Assembly (NCBI RefSeq): GCF_031951985.1
Contig: NZ_JAVLVU010000001.1
Location: 3,038,001 to 3,102,000, forward strand
DNA: 64,000 bases
Reading direction: 5' to 3'
Source: Mucilaginibacter terrae
GTDB lineage: Bacteria > Bacteroidota > Bacteroidia > Sphingobacteriales > Sphingobacteriaceae
Positions 7,262 through 17,339 of this stretch are shown in pieces. Made by a program: the position numbers and the translations under genes. A model generated the notes under the pieces. It did no database searches. It saw nothing but the letters and a program-made list of their open reading frames with translations, and was not told the DNA's origin. Position 1 is the first letter of the stretch, and each line of letters begins with the position of its first letter.

Positions 7262-9667
7262 ATGCTCAAGATCAAATGCCTTTTACTTGTGTTGCTTGCA
7301 ATCGTAAGTATGGCGCCGAATGCTCAATCGCAAGATAAATCAACCAGCAGTCAAAAGTTTGATTACGGCTGGAAGTTTAAGCTGGGAGATTATCCGGAAG
7401 CGGCGAAGCCAGATTTTAATGATTCATTGTGGCGGAGACTCGACCTGCCTCACGACTGGAGTATTGAAGGTAATTTTGACGCTAAAAACCCTATGGGTAA
7501 TGATGGCGGTTATTTACCCGCAGGCATAGGCTGGTACCGAAAAACCTTTGAAGTAAAGGCTGATGTGCAATACAAGAAAATGAGCCTGTATTTTGAAGGT
7601 ATATATATGAATGCTGAAGTATTTATTAACGGTACATCTTTAGGGATACGCCCTTACGGTTATTCATCTTTCTATTACGACATTAGTCCATACATTAAAA
7701 AGGGGCAAAACATTGTAGCTGTTAAGGTTGATAATTCCCAACAGAAAAACTGCCGCTGGTATTCCGGATCGGGCATATACCGGCATGTATGGTTAACCAC
7801 AACCAATCCTGTTCATATTCAGCAGTGGGGAGTTAATATTTCTACCCCCGAAGCAAATTCAAAAAAGGCAACAGTAAACCTAAAGGTTAACGTACAAAAT
7901 CAAAGCATCATCGCCCAAAACATAATTTTAGCGGTTAATATTTACGACAAGAGAAACAAAAGAGTTGGTAATGGCGAGGTTTCGGCTACATTAAATGCAA
8001 ATTCAGTAAAAGAAGTCACCCGCGATATTATACTTAAATCTCCATTTCTGTGGTCTCCCCATCACCCGGACAGGTACCGTGCCGAAATAAAGATCATTCA
8101 AAAAAACACAGTGCCCGAAACCTACACTACACGTTTCGGGATCAGGAAAATAGAATATAGTGCAGAAAAGGGCTTTGTTTTAAACAATACACCCATCAAA
8201 TTAAACGGCGGGTGTGTTCATCATGATAACGGGCCTTTAGGCGCGGCCGCCTATGACCGTGCCGAATATAAAAAAGCAGAATTATTGAAGGGTGCCGGGT
8301 TTAATGCAGTACGCACAAGCCACAATCCACCATCGGAAGCATTTTTAGATGCATGCGATTCATTGGGATTATTGGTTATAGATGAAACCTTTGATGGATG
8401 GAGGGAGCGAAAGAACACGTATGACTATTCGTTGTATTTTGATAAATGGTGGAAAAAGGATACCGAAGCAATGGTTTTAAGAGACCGGAATCATCCATCA
8501 ATTGTTATTTGGAGTATAGGGAATGAGATTATTGAGCGTAAAACGCTTGAAGCCGTACAAACTGCGCATAAACTGGTAACACAGGTACACAAACTTGACC
8601 CTTCGCGCCCTGTAACATCGGCCATGGCCAGTTGGGATAAAAACTGGGAAATATTTGATCCGCTATTTGCAATGCACGACATTGGAGGTTACAACTACCT
8701 CATGCAACATGCTGAAGCGGATCACGAGAGAGTTCCGTCGCGTATAATTTTACAAACAGAATCGTACCCAAGGGACGCTTTCAGCAACTGGAAAGCTGTA
8801 AATGACCATGCCTATGTTGTTGGAGACTTTGTGTGGACCGCAATAGATTACCTGGGAGAATCGGGCATAGGCAGGAACTATTACACCGGTGATTTACCCG
8901 GCGAACATTGGGAGCGTGATCTATTTCCATGGCATGGTGCTTATTGCGGTGATATTGACCTTACAGGCTGGCGTAAGCCCATATCACACTACAGGGAAAT
9001 ACTGTACAGCGAAAGGCAAAACCTATACATGGCCGTTAAGGAGCCTAACAAATATTACGGCGAGATACATGAAACACTGTGGTCGGTATGGCCAACCTGG
9101 GAAAGCTGGAATTGGCCCGGACATGAGGGTAAAAACATAGATGTGGAAATTTATTCGAAATACCCTTTGGTAAGGTTATACCATAATGGAAAATTAATTG
9201 GCGAAAAGGCAACAACCAGAAATGAAGAGTTTAAAGCAGTATTTACCATTCCCTATGAGCCAGGAGAGCTTAAAGCTGTTGCTGTTGTTAACAACAAAGA
9301 AGTTAACCCGGTTATATTAAAAACTGCTGGAGAAGCATCCCAAATTAAATTATCAGCCGATAGAACGGTGCTAAAGCCCGATGGGCAGGACCTGTGTTAC
9401 ATATCTGTTGAATTAATGGACGGGCAGGGCAACCTTCAGCCTAATGCCGAAGATCAGCTTACTTTTAGCATTAAAGGCTCCGGCACTATTACAGCCGTAG
9501 CAAATGCCAACCTTAAAGATATATCTCCTTATATAGGCCATCAAAAAAACGCATGGAAAGGGCGGGCAATGGTAGTTGTAAAAAGCAGCAGCCAGGGGGG
9601 GAACATTGAACTCTCCGTTACAGGTGCCGGGTTAAAGCCGGGTAAAGTTAACCTAACTTCGAAATAG
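7262..9667 (+). CDS. Secreted GH2 glycosidase (beta-galactosidase type)
   Basis: An 801-residue exported glycoside hydrolase family 2 enzyme, probably a periplasmic beta-galactosidase or related exo-glycosidase. After a signal peptide (LLLVLLAIVSMAPNAQSQ) come the sugar-binding jelly roll (FDYGWKFKLGD, LPHDWSIEG), an Ig-like domain, and the TIM barrel with acid/base Glu in VIWSIGNEI and a likely nucleophile Glu in ILQTESYPRD. The C-terminus adds a DUF4982-like and an Ig-like domain. The gene sits between lptB and a GH3 gene and is flanked by the duplicated lptB end, so it appears to be an insertion. Exact substrate cannot be read. Confidence 0.9.
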   Translation: MLKIKCLLLVLLAIVSMAPNAQSQDKSTSSQKFDYGWKFKLGDYPEAAKPDFNDSLWRRLDLPHDWSIEGNFDAKNPMGNDGGYLPAGIGWYRKTFEVKADVQYKKMSLYFEGIYMNAEVFINGTSLGIRPYGYSSFYYDISPYIKKGQNIVAVKVDNSQQKNCRWYSGSGIYRHVWLTTTNPVHIQQWGVNISTPEANSKKATVNLKVNVQNQSIIAQNIILAVNIYDKRNKRVGNGEVSATLNANSVKEVTRDIILKSPFLWSPHHPDRYRAEIKIIQKNTVPETYTTRFGIRKIEYSAEKGFVLNNTPIKLNGGCVHHDNGPLGAAAYDRAEYKKAELLKGAGFNAVRTSHNPPSEAFLDACDSLGLLVIDETFDGWRERKNTYDYSLYFDKWWKKDTEAMVLRDRNHPSIVIWSIGNEIIERKTLEAVQTAHKLVTQVHKLDPSRPVTSAMASWDKNWEIFDPLFAMHDIGGYNYLMQHAEADHERVPSRIILQTESYPRDAFSNWKAVNDHAYVVGDFVWTAIDYLGESGIGRNYYTGDLPGEHWERDLFPWHGAYCGDIDLTGWRKPISHYREILYSERQNLYMAVKEPNKYYGEIHETLWSVWPTWESWNWPGHEGKNIDVEIYSKYPLVRLYHNGKLIGEKATTRNEEFKAVFTIPYEPGELKAVAVVNNKEVNPVILKTAGEASQIKLSADRTVLKPDGQDLCYISVELMDGQGNLQPNAEDQLTFSIKGSGTITAVANANLKDISPYIGHQKNAWKGRAMVVVKSSSQGGNIELSVTGAGLKPGKVNLTSK

Positions 9668-9739
9668 GAATTGTACCTTAATTTAACGCAAGTTTGGCAA
9701 GCAGCCAAAGAAGGATATGAAACTGGCGATAGTCAATTT

Positions 9740-9772
9740 TAACTTTGTGCTTAAAAGAAAAACTTTTGCTTA
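9740..9772 (+). repeat. Direct repeat copy 2 (relic of the lptB 3' end)
   Basis: 32 of 33 bases match 7158-7190, and the frame is kept: an ATG at 9717 would read [18 protein letters not shown] then stop, whose last ten residues are those of LptB. It lies 22 bp before the GH3 start. It is best read as a scar of the event that placed the GH2 gene behind lptB, not as a gene. Confidence 0.8.
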
Positions 9773-9794
9773 ATTTGGCTGTCGCATTACTGCT

Positions 9795-11327
9795 ATGACC
9801 CTTATAAACTCCGTTGTTACCTGGCTCATGAAAAAGCGCATTCACCAGATTGAGCTTTTTATAAAATACCCCAATGAGGTGCAAACCGAGTGGTTTAACC
9901 AGCTTATTAGCAACGGCACCGATACTGAATGGGGCAAACAGCACCATTACAAAAGCATCAAAACCCTTCATGATTTTAAAGAGCGCGTTCCGCTGCAAAA
10001 TTACGACACGCTGAAGCCTTATATTGAGCGTATGCTCAAAGGAGAGCAAAACGTATTGTGGCCGTCGGAGATCCGCTGGTTTGCCAAATCATCGGGCACC
10101 ACTAACGACAGGAGTAAGTTTATCCCGGTAAGTGAGGAATCATTAGAAGAATGTCACTTTAAGGGCGGAAAGGACATGCTTACCATTTACTGCAACAACC
10201 GGCCCGATGCATTGCTGTTTACCGGCAAGGGGTTAACGCTGGGTGGTAGCCACCAGGTGGGTCAGCTAAATGGCGATACTTACTTTGGCGACCTGTCGGC
10301 CGTGATCATGAAAAACCTGCCTATGTGGGCCGAGTTTTACCGCACCCCCGATCTTACCATTGCCCTGCTCGAAAACTTTGAGGAAAAAATAGAGAAGATG
10401 GCGCATGCCACCATCAACGTAAACGTAACCACCATTAGCGGCGTACCTACATGGAATTTGCTCCTGTTTAAGCGCATTCTCGAAATTACCGGTAAGAAGA
10501 ACCTGTTAGAAGTATGGCCTAACCTCGAGCTGTATGTTCACGGAGCCGTAAGCTTTACACCCTACCGCGAGCAGTTTAAAAAGCTCATTCCAACCGATGG
10601 TATGTATTACCTCGAAACCTACAATGCCAGTGAAGGTTTCTTTGGCATACAAGACCGTGAAGAGCCGGGAGATATGCTCCTGATGCTCGATTACGGCATA
10701 TTTTACGAGTTTTTGCCTTTAGAGAACCTGCATGATGATAACCCGCGCACACTAACGCTCGATGAGGTAGAACTGGATAAAAACTATGCACTCATCATCA
10801 GCACCAATGCCGGTTTATGGCGATATATGATTGGCGACACTGTGCGCTTTACCTCGTTAGATCCCTTCCGCATACAAATAACCGGCCGCACCAAACATTA
10901 TATCAACGCCTTTGGCGAAGAGGTGATCATCGACAACGCCGAACGTGCGTTAGAAGAAGCCTGCCGCCAAACCGATGCCATAATTGCCGATTACACGGCG
11001 GCTCCTATCTATTTTAGCGATAGCAAAGCCGGTGGCCACGAGTGGATCATAGAATTTGAACGCAAGCCTGCCGAGTTTGAACGCTTTGTTGATTTGTTAG
11101 ATGAAACCCTGCGCAAGGTAAATTCAGACTATGATGCCAAACGCTTTAAAGACATGGCCCTGCATCGCCCTAAAGTACACACCGTACCCGGTGGAACTTT
11201 TGTGAACTGGATGAAACAGCGGGGTAAATTTGGCGGACAGCATAAAGTTCCGCGCCTGGCAAACAACCGCGAGTATGTGGATAGCATACTCGAAATGATG
11301 GGCATCAGGCAAACATCTGCCGCCTGA
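9795..11327 (+). CDS. GH3-type acyl-adenylate/amido synthetase family protein
   Basis: A 510-residue member of the family named after plant GH3 auxin-amido synthetases, which adenylate a carboxylate and pass it to an amine. The P-loop-like adenylation motif SSGTTNDRSKFIPVS lies near residue 100, a second ATP-contact region reads YNASEGFFGIQD near 277, and LWRYMIGDTVRF near 340 completes the family's third motif. The C-terminal domain has GTFVNWMKQRGKFGGQHKVPRL. No signal peptide, so cytoplasmic. Substrates of bacterial members are mostly unknown. It follows a relic of the lptB end, suggesting it was once directly behind lptB. Confidence 0.85.
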   Translation: MTLINSVVTWLMKKRIHQIELFIKYPNEVQTEWFNQLISNGTDTEWGKQHHYKSIKTLHDFKERVPLQNYDTLKPYIERMLKGEQNVLWPSEIRWFAKSSGTTNDRSKFIPVSEESLEECHFKGGKDMLTIYCNNRPDALLFTGKGLTLGGSHQVGQLNGDTYFGDLSAVIMKNLPMWAEFYRTPDLTIALLENFEEKIEKMAHATINVNVTTISGVPTWNLLLFKRILEITGKKNLLEVWPNLELYVHGAVSFTPYREQFKKLIPTDGMYYLETYNASEGFFGIQDREEPGDMLLMLDYGIFYEFLPLENLHDDNPRTLTLDEVELDKNYALIISTNAGLWRYMIGDTVRFTSLDPFRIQITGRTKHYINAFGEEVIIDNAERALEEACRQTDAIIADYTAAPIYFSDSKAGGHEWIIEFERKPAEFERFVDLLDETLRKVNSDYDAKRFKDMALHRPKVHTVPGGTFVNWMKQRGKFGGQHKVPRLANNREYVDSILEMMGIRQTSAA

Positions 11328-11338
11328 TAAACGCCAGA

Positions 11339-11827
11339 TTACTTATTGATCATTAAGCCGGTTACCTCAAAAACCAATCGTTTTTTTGGGTTGGCAAGCG
11401 CCTCGTGCTGCTTTTTACCTACCACAGTATCACCTGCCATATGCTGCTGGTCATCGGCTATAAATTGTTTGGCGGCTACGCCCTCAATAATAACTTCGCG
11501 GCCTTTTAATTCAACAGGTAAGGTTACATTGTAATTTTTGAAGTGCGCACGTATTACCCGCCCGCTATCAGCATCCAATTCAAACCAGCCGCCTTTGGGT
11601 TTAGTAACCCGTAATACTTTTCCCACAATTACGGCACTGATACGGGTACGGCGTCCCATAAAATCCTCGAGTTCCGAAGCCTTCTTAAGACCAATACTGC
11701 CGGGTTTGGTTCCGTACACCATGCCATGCGGCAGGGCAACCTTTTTTTGTGCTGATGCCGTAACTGAAAACATGCAGATAAAGATTATCCCTGATAGTAG
11801 CCTTTTGGTTGATACAAACATACTCAT
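11339..11827 (-). CDS. Secreted DUF4920 protein
   Basis: About 162 residues with a signal peptide (LLSGIIFICMFSVTASAQ) and one DUF4920-like domain: an N-terminal YGTKPGSIGLKKASELEDF, then the GKV-x-x-V-x-x-x-KGGWFEL core. Related proteins usually show a CxxKGCW pattern here; this one has VTKPKGGWF, lacking both cysteines. Two Met codons (11827, 11821) precede the signal peptide; an earlier in-frame Met at 11884 would add a basic leader unlikely to be translated. It converges on the GH3 gene with 11 bp between stops. Function unknown. Confidence 0.7.
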   Translation of the reverse strand: MSMFVSTKRLLSGIIFICMFSVTASAQKKVALPHGMVYGTKPGSIGLKKASELEDFMGRRTRISAVIVGKVLRVTKPKGGWFELDADSGRVIRAHFKNYNVTLPVELKGREVIIEGVAAKQFIADDQQHMAGDTVVGKKQHEALANPKKRLVFEVTGLMINK

Positions 11828-12073
11828 ACAACAAAGTTTAAAAGCCTTTGGTTTCGGTATTTGCAAAAGCGGTTTTATTAACAATATTTAACACTTGCCA
11901 ACATGTTATAACCATAAAGAGTTGCTTAATTAGCAGGATAATTAAAGCTCAATTTCTCCACTGCTTTTATTATAAGTAATTTAGCGCGTTATTAAGCTTT
12001 GCTTTGTTGCAAAACCCGTGTTTTGTACGTATCAAGCTTGTGCGTAAATGTGTAATTGAATGAATAAACTTTT

Positions 12074-13450
12074 ATGATCTTTCAAAAATCTTCGTTGGTT
12101 AAGAATAGTTTAGCAACAGGGCTTATAGCCTTTACTATGGCCTTTGCGGCCTGTAATAAAAGCAATGACACTCCGGATGTTGCACCAACATCCGAAACTG
12201 TTCCGGTGCTGGCTAATGTAACGTCTACTGGTGCGCAGGTATCCGGGAATGTAACCGGCATCGGCTCTTCGTTCAGTATTACTGCTGTTGGAGTTTGTTA
12301 CAGTGCTACTAATCAAAACCCAACCATAACCGATTCAAAAACCACCGATGGCACTACATATAATTTCAAAAGTGTATTAACGGGTTTAACACCCAATACA
12401 ACCTATTATGTGCGCGCCTATGCACAAGATAATGCCGGTGTGGGTTACGGCAGTGTTATCACCTTTAAAACCAGCGCAACCGGTGCCGATACTACTGTTA
12501 CTACCAGCACGTTGGCAGGCAGCGCAACCCTGGGCAGCACCAATGGCACAGGCACAGCCGCAAGTTTTGGCAACCCGCAAGGTATAGCTGTTGACGGGCA
12601 AGGAAACATTTACGTAGCCGATTCATACAATCACATCATTCGTAAAGTAACCCCGGCAGGCGTAGTGAGTACTTTTGCAGGTAGCAGCACAGTAGGCTTT
12701 GCTGCCGGAACAGCCGCCACGGCACAGTTTTACAGTCCGCAGGGTATTGCTGTTGATGCTAACTCAAACGTGTACGTAACCGACCAGGGCAATAACGCAG
12801 TTTATAAAATTACCCAGGCCGGGGTGGTTACCATTTTAGCCGGCGACGGAACCCCGGGCGTATCCGACGGAACAGGTAGTTCAGCGCGTTTTAATGCACC
12901 GCAAGGAATAGCTGCCGACGCCCAGGGCAATGTATTTGTGGCCGACCGCAATAACCACCGCATCCGTAAAATTACATCAGCCGGGGTGGTTACAACCTTT
13001 GCCGGTTTAGGAACTGCAGGCGCTGCCAATGGCGATGCTACAACCGTAGCTACTTTTTACCGCCCGGTAGGTGTGGCTTTTGATACTAACGGCAATTTAT
13101 TTGTTATTGATCAAGCCAACGCGCTACTACGTAAAATAACTTCCGCAGGCGCTGTAAGCACTATTGTTGGCAATACAGCAACCAAAAACTTATTAAATAC
13201 CCCCGCAGGTATTGCCCTCGATGCGCAAAACAACATTTACATTACCGACCAAAGCGGCCGCGTACTTAAAATATCAAACGCAAACATTCTTTACACGTTA
13301 ACAGGTAAGGCCGATACCCAGGGCTTTGCAGATGGCGGCAGGGCTACTTCGCAGTTTTCGGGTCCGGTGGGCATTGCAGTTGATGCTGCTAAAAACATTT
13401 ACGTTGCCGACATGAACAATAATCGCATTCGCAAAATTGTAGTGCAATAG
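12074..13450 (+). CDS. NHL-repeat lipoprotein with FN3-like domain
   Basis: A 458-residue surface or periplasmic lipoprotein. A lipobox (AFAAC, Cys near residue 27) ends the signal sequence. Residues about 35-135 form a fibronectin-III-like domain (LTPNTTYYVRAYAQDNAG). The rest is a beta-propeller of NHL repeats, each with a core such as PQGIAVDGQGNIYVADSYNH, then HIIRKVTPAGVVSTFAG. Five to six repeats are visible. Such propellers usually mediate binding; no enzyme residues are evident. It stands alone and is closed by the strong hairpin at 13468-13504. Confidence 0.88.
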   Translation: MIFQKSSLVKNSLATGLIAFTMAFAACNKSNDTPDVAPTSETVPVLANVTSTGAQVSGNVTGIGSSFSITAVGVCYSATNQNPTITDSKTTDGTTYNFKSVLTGLTPNTTYYVRAYAQDNAGVGYGSVITFKTSATGADTTVTTSTLAGSATLGSTNGTGTAASFGNPQGIAVDGQGNIYVADSYNHIIRKVTPAGVVSTFAGSSTVGFAAGTAATAQFYSPQGIAVDANSNVYVTDQGNNAVYKITQAGVVTILAGDGTPGVSDGTGSSARFNAPQGIAADAQGNVFVADRNNHRIRKITSAGVVTTFAGLGTAGAANGDATTVATFYRPVGVAFDTNGNLFVIDQANALLRKITSAGAVSTIVGNTATKNLLNTPAGIALDAQNNIYITDQSGRVLKISNANILYTLTGKADTQGFADGGRATSQFSGPVGIAVDAAKNIYVADMNNNRIRKIVVQ

Positions 13451-13467
13451 TATCTTCTACTTTACAA

Positions 13468-13504
13468 AAAAAGAGCGCTGGTAATTTTGCCAGCGCTCTT
13501 TTTT
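13468..13504. terminator. Bidirectional terminator
   Basis: AAAAGAGCGCTGG pairs with CCAGCGCTCTTTT around a short TAATTTTG loop, with A and T runs on both sides. It sits between the convergent NHL lipoprotein and the membrane-protein gene at 13529-13975 and can serve both. Confidence 0.85.
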
Positions 13505-13528
13505 TATCTTGAAATTTTAATTGAAAGC

Positions 13529-13975
13529 TCAACCAGTTATAGCAAAAAACGGACGCTTGCTTTGAACAATAGCTACGACGATAATTAAAACTGCCAGTAT
13601 ATAAAATATAGCAATAGCACGATGCTTTAGCTGTGGTACAACCGCTTTTTTAGATTTGCTATGGCCAATAGTTATTAATACAATGGCAAATAACATCATG
13701 GCAATATGCTCAACTGTCCAGTAGCGGGTGGTGGCTTCCTTCATGGTATTGCTGCCAAACTGCACAAACGGACTAACAAAATACAATATCAAACCAAACA
13801 AAAATTGGGTATGGGCCGATATCATGGCAAACATATTAAGCTTGCGGTTACCTTGTGAATAGGTTTTGTTACCCAGCCATCCGGCTAAAGCCTGTAATAT
13901 GGCCAATACAATTAGTATCAGTACAACAAAACGCAAACCTGAGTGCAGGTATTTAATAATTTGGTATGCAGACAT
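13529..13975 (-). CDS. Four-helix membrane protein
   Basis: 148 residues with four clear membrane segments (VVLILIVLAILQALAGWL, FLFGLILYFVSPFV, IAMMLFAIVLITIG, IAIFYILAVLIIVVAIV). His residues lie at membrane edges (YLHSGLRF, ISAHTQF, VEHIAMM, KHRAIA), as in cytochrome b561-like folds, and similar Bacteroidetes proteins are often labelled cytochrome B; heme binding is not demonstrated by this. No operon partners. Confidence 0.6.
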   Translation of the reverse strand: MSAYQIIKYLHSGLRFVVLILIVLAILQALAGWLGNKTYSQGNRKLNMFAMISAHTQFLFGLILYFVSPFVQFGSNTMKEATTRYWTVEHIAMMLFAIVLITIGHSKSKKAVVPQLKHRAIAIFYILAVLIIVVAIVQSKRPFFAITG

Positions 13976-14219
13976 GTGTTAAAAAGTTTGTGCCAAATAT
14001 ACGACAATTTAAAATCAACATCCTTTAACGCAGTAAGCAACTTTGTTGGGCAATTGTATTTCCATTTGATTTAGAAATCCATCAATAGAAAGGCCGAATA
14101 CTTAGTTTTCACTCAATTGTTTTGCAACAGTTGTAACAATCAGGCTATTTACATAAAAGCCATATATTATTTGGCAGTTTATTGAATATATTTAAACGAT
14201 TAAAACTAAAAACTGCAAA

Positions 14220-17200
14220 ATGAAGAAACTTTTACTCGCTTGTTTTGCCCTTTTCCTCACCCATCAAAGCTTTTCGCAGGAAAGTTATCCTGTAAATGGC
14301 TCATGGGACGTGCGTTCGGGGCAATACGCTTTCACCAATGCAAACATTGTGGTTAGCGCCGGGCAAACCATTACCAATGGTACGCTTATTATTAAAGATG
14401 GTTATATTGAATCGGTAGGTGCCGCAGGCTCGGTTCCTAAAGGATATGTAACCGTTGATTTAAAAGGAAAATATATTTATCCGGGCTTAATTGATGCTTA
14501 TACCACTTACGGCATGCCCGAAGCCCCGCGCCAGGCTGGCGGCTTTGGCGGCTTTGGCCGCGCCGCTGTACCGGTATCAACCAAACCTGGTCCTTACGGT
14601 TGGAACGAAGCCATTCGCCCCGATGTGATGGCGGTTAAAATGTTCCACGTAAACCCTACCCGTGCCGAGGAATTAAAACGTAACGGTTTTGGTGCCGTAC
14701 AAGCTTTAGTGCAGGACGGTATTGCCCGCGGCACATCGGCAGTATTAACCCTGGCTAATGCCAGCGATAACGAAGTTTTGGTAAAAGACGAAGTTGCTGC
14801 TAATTACTCTTTTAGCAAAGGTACTGCTGCTACTAACTACCCATCATCATTAATGGGCAGCATTGCGTTACTGCGTCAAACCTATTATGATGCGGCCTGG
14901 TACAAAACTCAAAAAAAGGAATACAATATTTCATTAGCCGAGTTTAACCGCACACAAGCCCTGCCTCAAATTTTTGAGGTAAGTGATGTGCAAAGTATCC
15001 TTCGTGCCGATAAAATTGCCAAAGAGTTTGGCAAACAATACATCTACAAAACCGATGGCCAAGAGTATCAGCGTATAGATGCGGTTAAAGCTTTAAACGC
15101 AAGCTTTATTGTTCCGCTAAGCTTCCCGGCAGCATTTGATGTTGAGGATGCCCTTGATGCCCGCAACGTTGGCTACGCCCAATTAAAAAACTGGGAACTT
15201 GCTCCAACCAACCCGGCCGCTTTAGAAAAAGCAGGTATCCGCTTTGCCTTAACCTCTAACGGCTTAACCAACGCGCGCGACTTTTGGACCAACCTGCGCA
15301 CAGCTATAACAAATGGCTTGAGCGAGAAACAAGCCCTCATGTCGTTAACCGAAATTCCGGCGCAAATATTAGGCGTGAGCGATAAGGTAGGCACATTGGC
15401 AAAAGGTAAACTGGCCAACTTTATTATCACCTCGGGCACCTTGTTTAAGGCCGATAACGTGATCTATGAAAACTGGGTACAAGGCCAAAAATTCGTGGTT
15501 AGCAAAATGGATGTAAGCGACCTTCGCGGTACTTACACCCTAAGCGGAAGCGGTTTAGCTAATACCACATTAGTTATAGGTGGTACACCGGGTGCTTACA
15601 CTGCTAACATTAACCGCACCGGTGCCGATAGTACCCGTACACAAGGTACCATAGTGCGTACCGGAGACTTGGTTAGCCTTTATTTTGATCTTAAAAACAA
15701 GCCTTCGGGCAACATCCGTTTAAACGGGTACATTACTTCAACAACACCGCTGGCCCTGCGTGGTACAGGTACACTGCCTGATGGTGGTTCGGTTAGCTGG
15801 ACAGCTACTTATACCGGAGCTGCTCCGGCAGGTGGTTTTGGTGGCGGCCGCGGAGGCCGTAGCCCGGGTGCAGAACAAACGGCTAAAGCCCCTGTTGTTG
15901 GTCCATTGGTTTACCCTTTCAGCGCATTTGGTAATACCGAAGTGCCTAAAACCGAAACCACTTTATTTAAAAATGCTACCGTTTGGACCAACGAAAAAGA
16001 AGGTATTCTTCAAAACGCCGATGTGTTAATTGAAGGCGGCAAAATTAAAGCCGTAGGCAAAAACCTTGCAGCGGGCAGTGCCAAAGTGGTTGATGCCACA
16101 GGCAAACACATTACTGCAGGTATCATTGATGAGCACTCGCACATTGCCGCCTCAAACGGTATTAACGAGGGTACGCAGTCGGTAACATCAGAAGTGCGTA
16201 TTGCCGACGTTATTGATGCCGAAGACGTAAACATTTACCGTCAGCTGGCAGGTGGTGTTACTACCTCACACATTCTGCATGGTTCGGCCAATGCCATTGG
16301 CGGCCAAACCCAGTTAATTAAATTGCGCTGGGGTGTAATGCCCGAGCAAATGAAATTTGAAGGCAGCGATGGCTTTATCAAATTTGCACTGGGCGAAAAC
16401 GTAACCCAAAAGAACCGTACACAATCTTTCGGCGATGCCAACGTACGCTTTCCGCAAAGCCGTATGGGTGTTGAGCAGGTTTATGTTGATGCATTTACCC
16501 GCGCCAAAGAATACAAAGCCGCACGTTCCGTTAAAGGCAGCACCACCCGCCGCGATTTAGAGCTGGATGCACTGGTGGAGATATTGGACAGCAAGCGCTT
16601 TATTACCTGTCACTCTTACGTACAATCAGAAATTAACATGCTGATGCACGTGGCCGATTCAATGGGCTTCAAGATCAACACCTTTACCCACATTTTGGAG
16701 GGTTACAAAGTAGCCGATAAAATGAAGGCCCGCAAAATTGCAGGTTCTACCTTCTCTGACTGGTGGGCTTACAAATACGAAGTTGCCGAGGCTATCCCAT
16801 ACAATGGTAAACTGATGCACGAAGTTGGTGTAGTAACCGGTTTTAACTCTGATGATGCCGAGATGGCTCGCCGCTTAAACCAGGAAGCTGCAAAAGCAAT
16901 TACCTATGGTAAACTAAGCGAAGAGGATGCTCTTAAACTGGTTACCCTTAACCCGGCTAAAATGCTGCACATTGACAGCAAAGTTGGTAGCTTAAAACCA
17001 GGTAAAGATGCTGATGTGGTAGTATGGTCGGCCAACCCACTTTCTATTTACGCCGTAGTTGAAAAAACTTATGTTGATGGTGTACCTTACTGGGATTATG
17101 CAAAAGATGCCGAAAAACAAAAAACTATGAAAGCTGATGCAGGCCGCATTGTTCAAAAAATGATCGAGTCTAAAGGTCGTGGTGCTGCCACCCAGCGTCC

Positions 17201-17315
17201 GGCTTTCCAACGCCCGCGTTTGTACGAGTGCGAAAGTGTTGAAGATGCCGCCTACGTTATTGCAGATGATTACAACGGCATGAAAAAACAGGTATCAGCT
17301 GAAAATCATCAATAA
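14220..17315 (+). CDS. Secreted two-domain amidohydrolase
   Basis: A 1031-residue exported protein made of two amidohydrolase-like units joined by a Gly/Arg-rich linker (PAGGFGGGRGGRSPG) around residue 540. The second unit keeps metal-ligand motifs: IIDEHSHIAASNG near 640, TCHSYVQSEINM near 800, FTHILEGYK near 825 and GFNSDDAEMAR near 880. The first unit has LIDAYTTYG where the HxH should be and therefore looks inactive. A signal peptide ends HQSFSQ. The next gene, 24 bp on, encodes another amidohydrolase-like protein, so both are likely co-transcribed and may form a complex acting on a cyclic amide or peptide-like substrate in the periplasm. Substrate unknown. Confidence 0.85.
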   Translation: MKKLLLACFALFLTHQSFSQESYPVNGSWDVRSGQYAFTNANIVVSAGQTITNGTLIIKDGYIESVGAAGSVPKGYVTVDLKGKYIYPGLIDAYTTYGMPEAPRQAGGFGGFGRAAVPVSTKPGPYGWNEAIRPDVMAVKMFHVNPTRAEELKRNGFGAVQALVQDGIARGTSAVLTLANASDNEVLVKDEVAANYSFSKGTAATNYPSSLMGSIALLRQTYYDAAWYKTQKKEYNISLAEFNRTQALPQIFEVSDVQSILRADKIAKEFGKQYIYKTDGQEYQRIDAVKALNASFIVPLSFPAAFDVEDALDARNVGYAQLKNWELAPTNPAALEKAGIRFALTSNGLTNARDFWTNLRTAITNGLSEKQALMSLTEIPAQILGVSDKVGTLAKGKLANFIITSGTLFKADNVIYENWVQGQKFVVSKMDVSDLRGTYTLSGSGLANTTLVIGGTPGAYTANINRTGADSTRTQGTIVRTGDLVSLYFDLKNKPSGNIRLNGYITSTTPLALRGTGTLPDGGSVSWTATYTGAAPAGGFGGGRGGRSPGAEQTAKAPVVGPLVYPFSAFGNTEVPKTETTLFKNATVWTNEKEGILQNADVLIEGGKIKAVGKNLAAGSAKVVDATGKHITAGIIDEHSHIAASNGINEGTQSVTSEVRIADVIDAEDVNIYRQLAGGVTTSHILHGSANAIGGQTQLIKLRWGVMPEQMKFEGSDGFIKFALGENVTQKNRTQSFGDANVRFPQSRMGVEQVYVDAFTRAKEYKAARSVKGSTTRRDLELDALVEILDSKRFITCHSYVQSEINMLMHVADSMGFKINTFTHILEGYKVADKMKARKIAGSTFSDWWAYKYEVAEAIPYNGKLMHEVGVVTGFNSDDAEMARRLNQEAAKAITYGKLSEEDALKLVTLNPAKMLHIDSKVGSLKPGKDADVVVWSANPLSIYAVVEKTYVDGVPYWDYAKDAEKQKTMKADAGRIVQKMIESKGRGAATQRPAFQRPRLYECESVEDAAYVIADDYNGMKKQVSAENHQ

Positions 17316-17339
17316 TCCAATCCATTCAAAGAAATCAAC

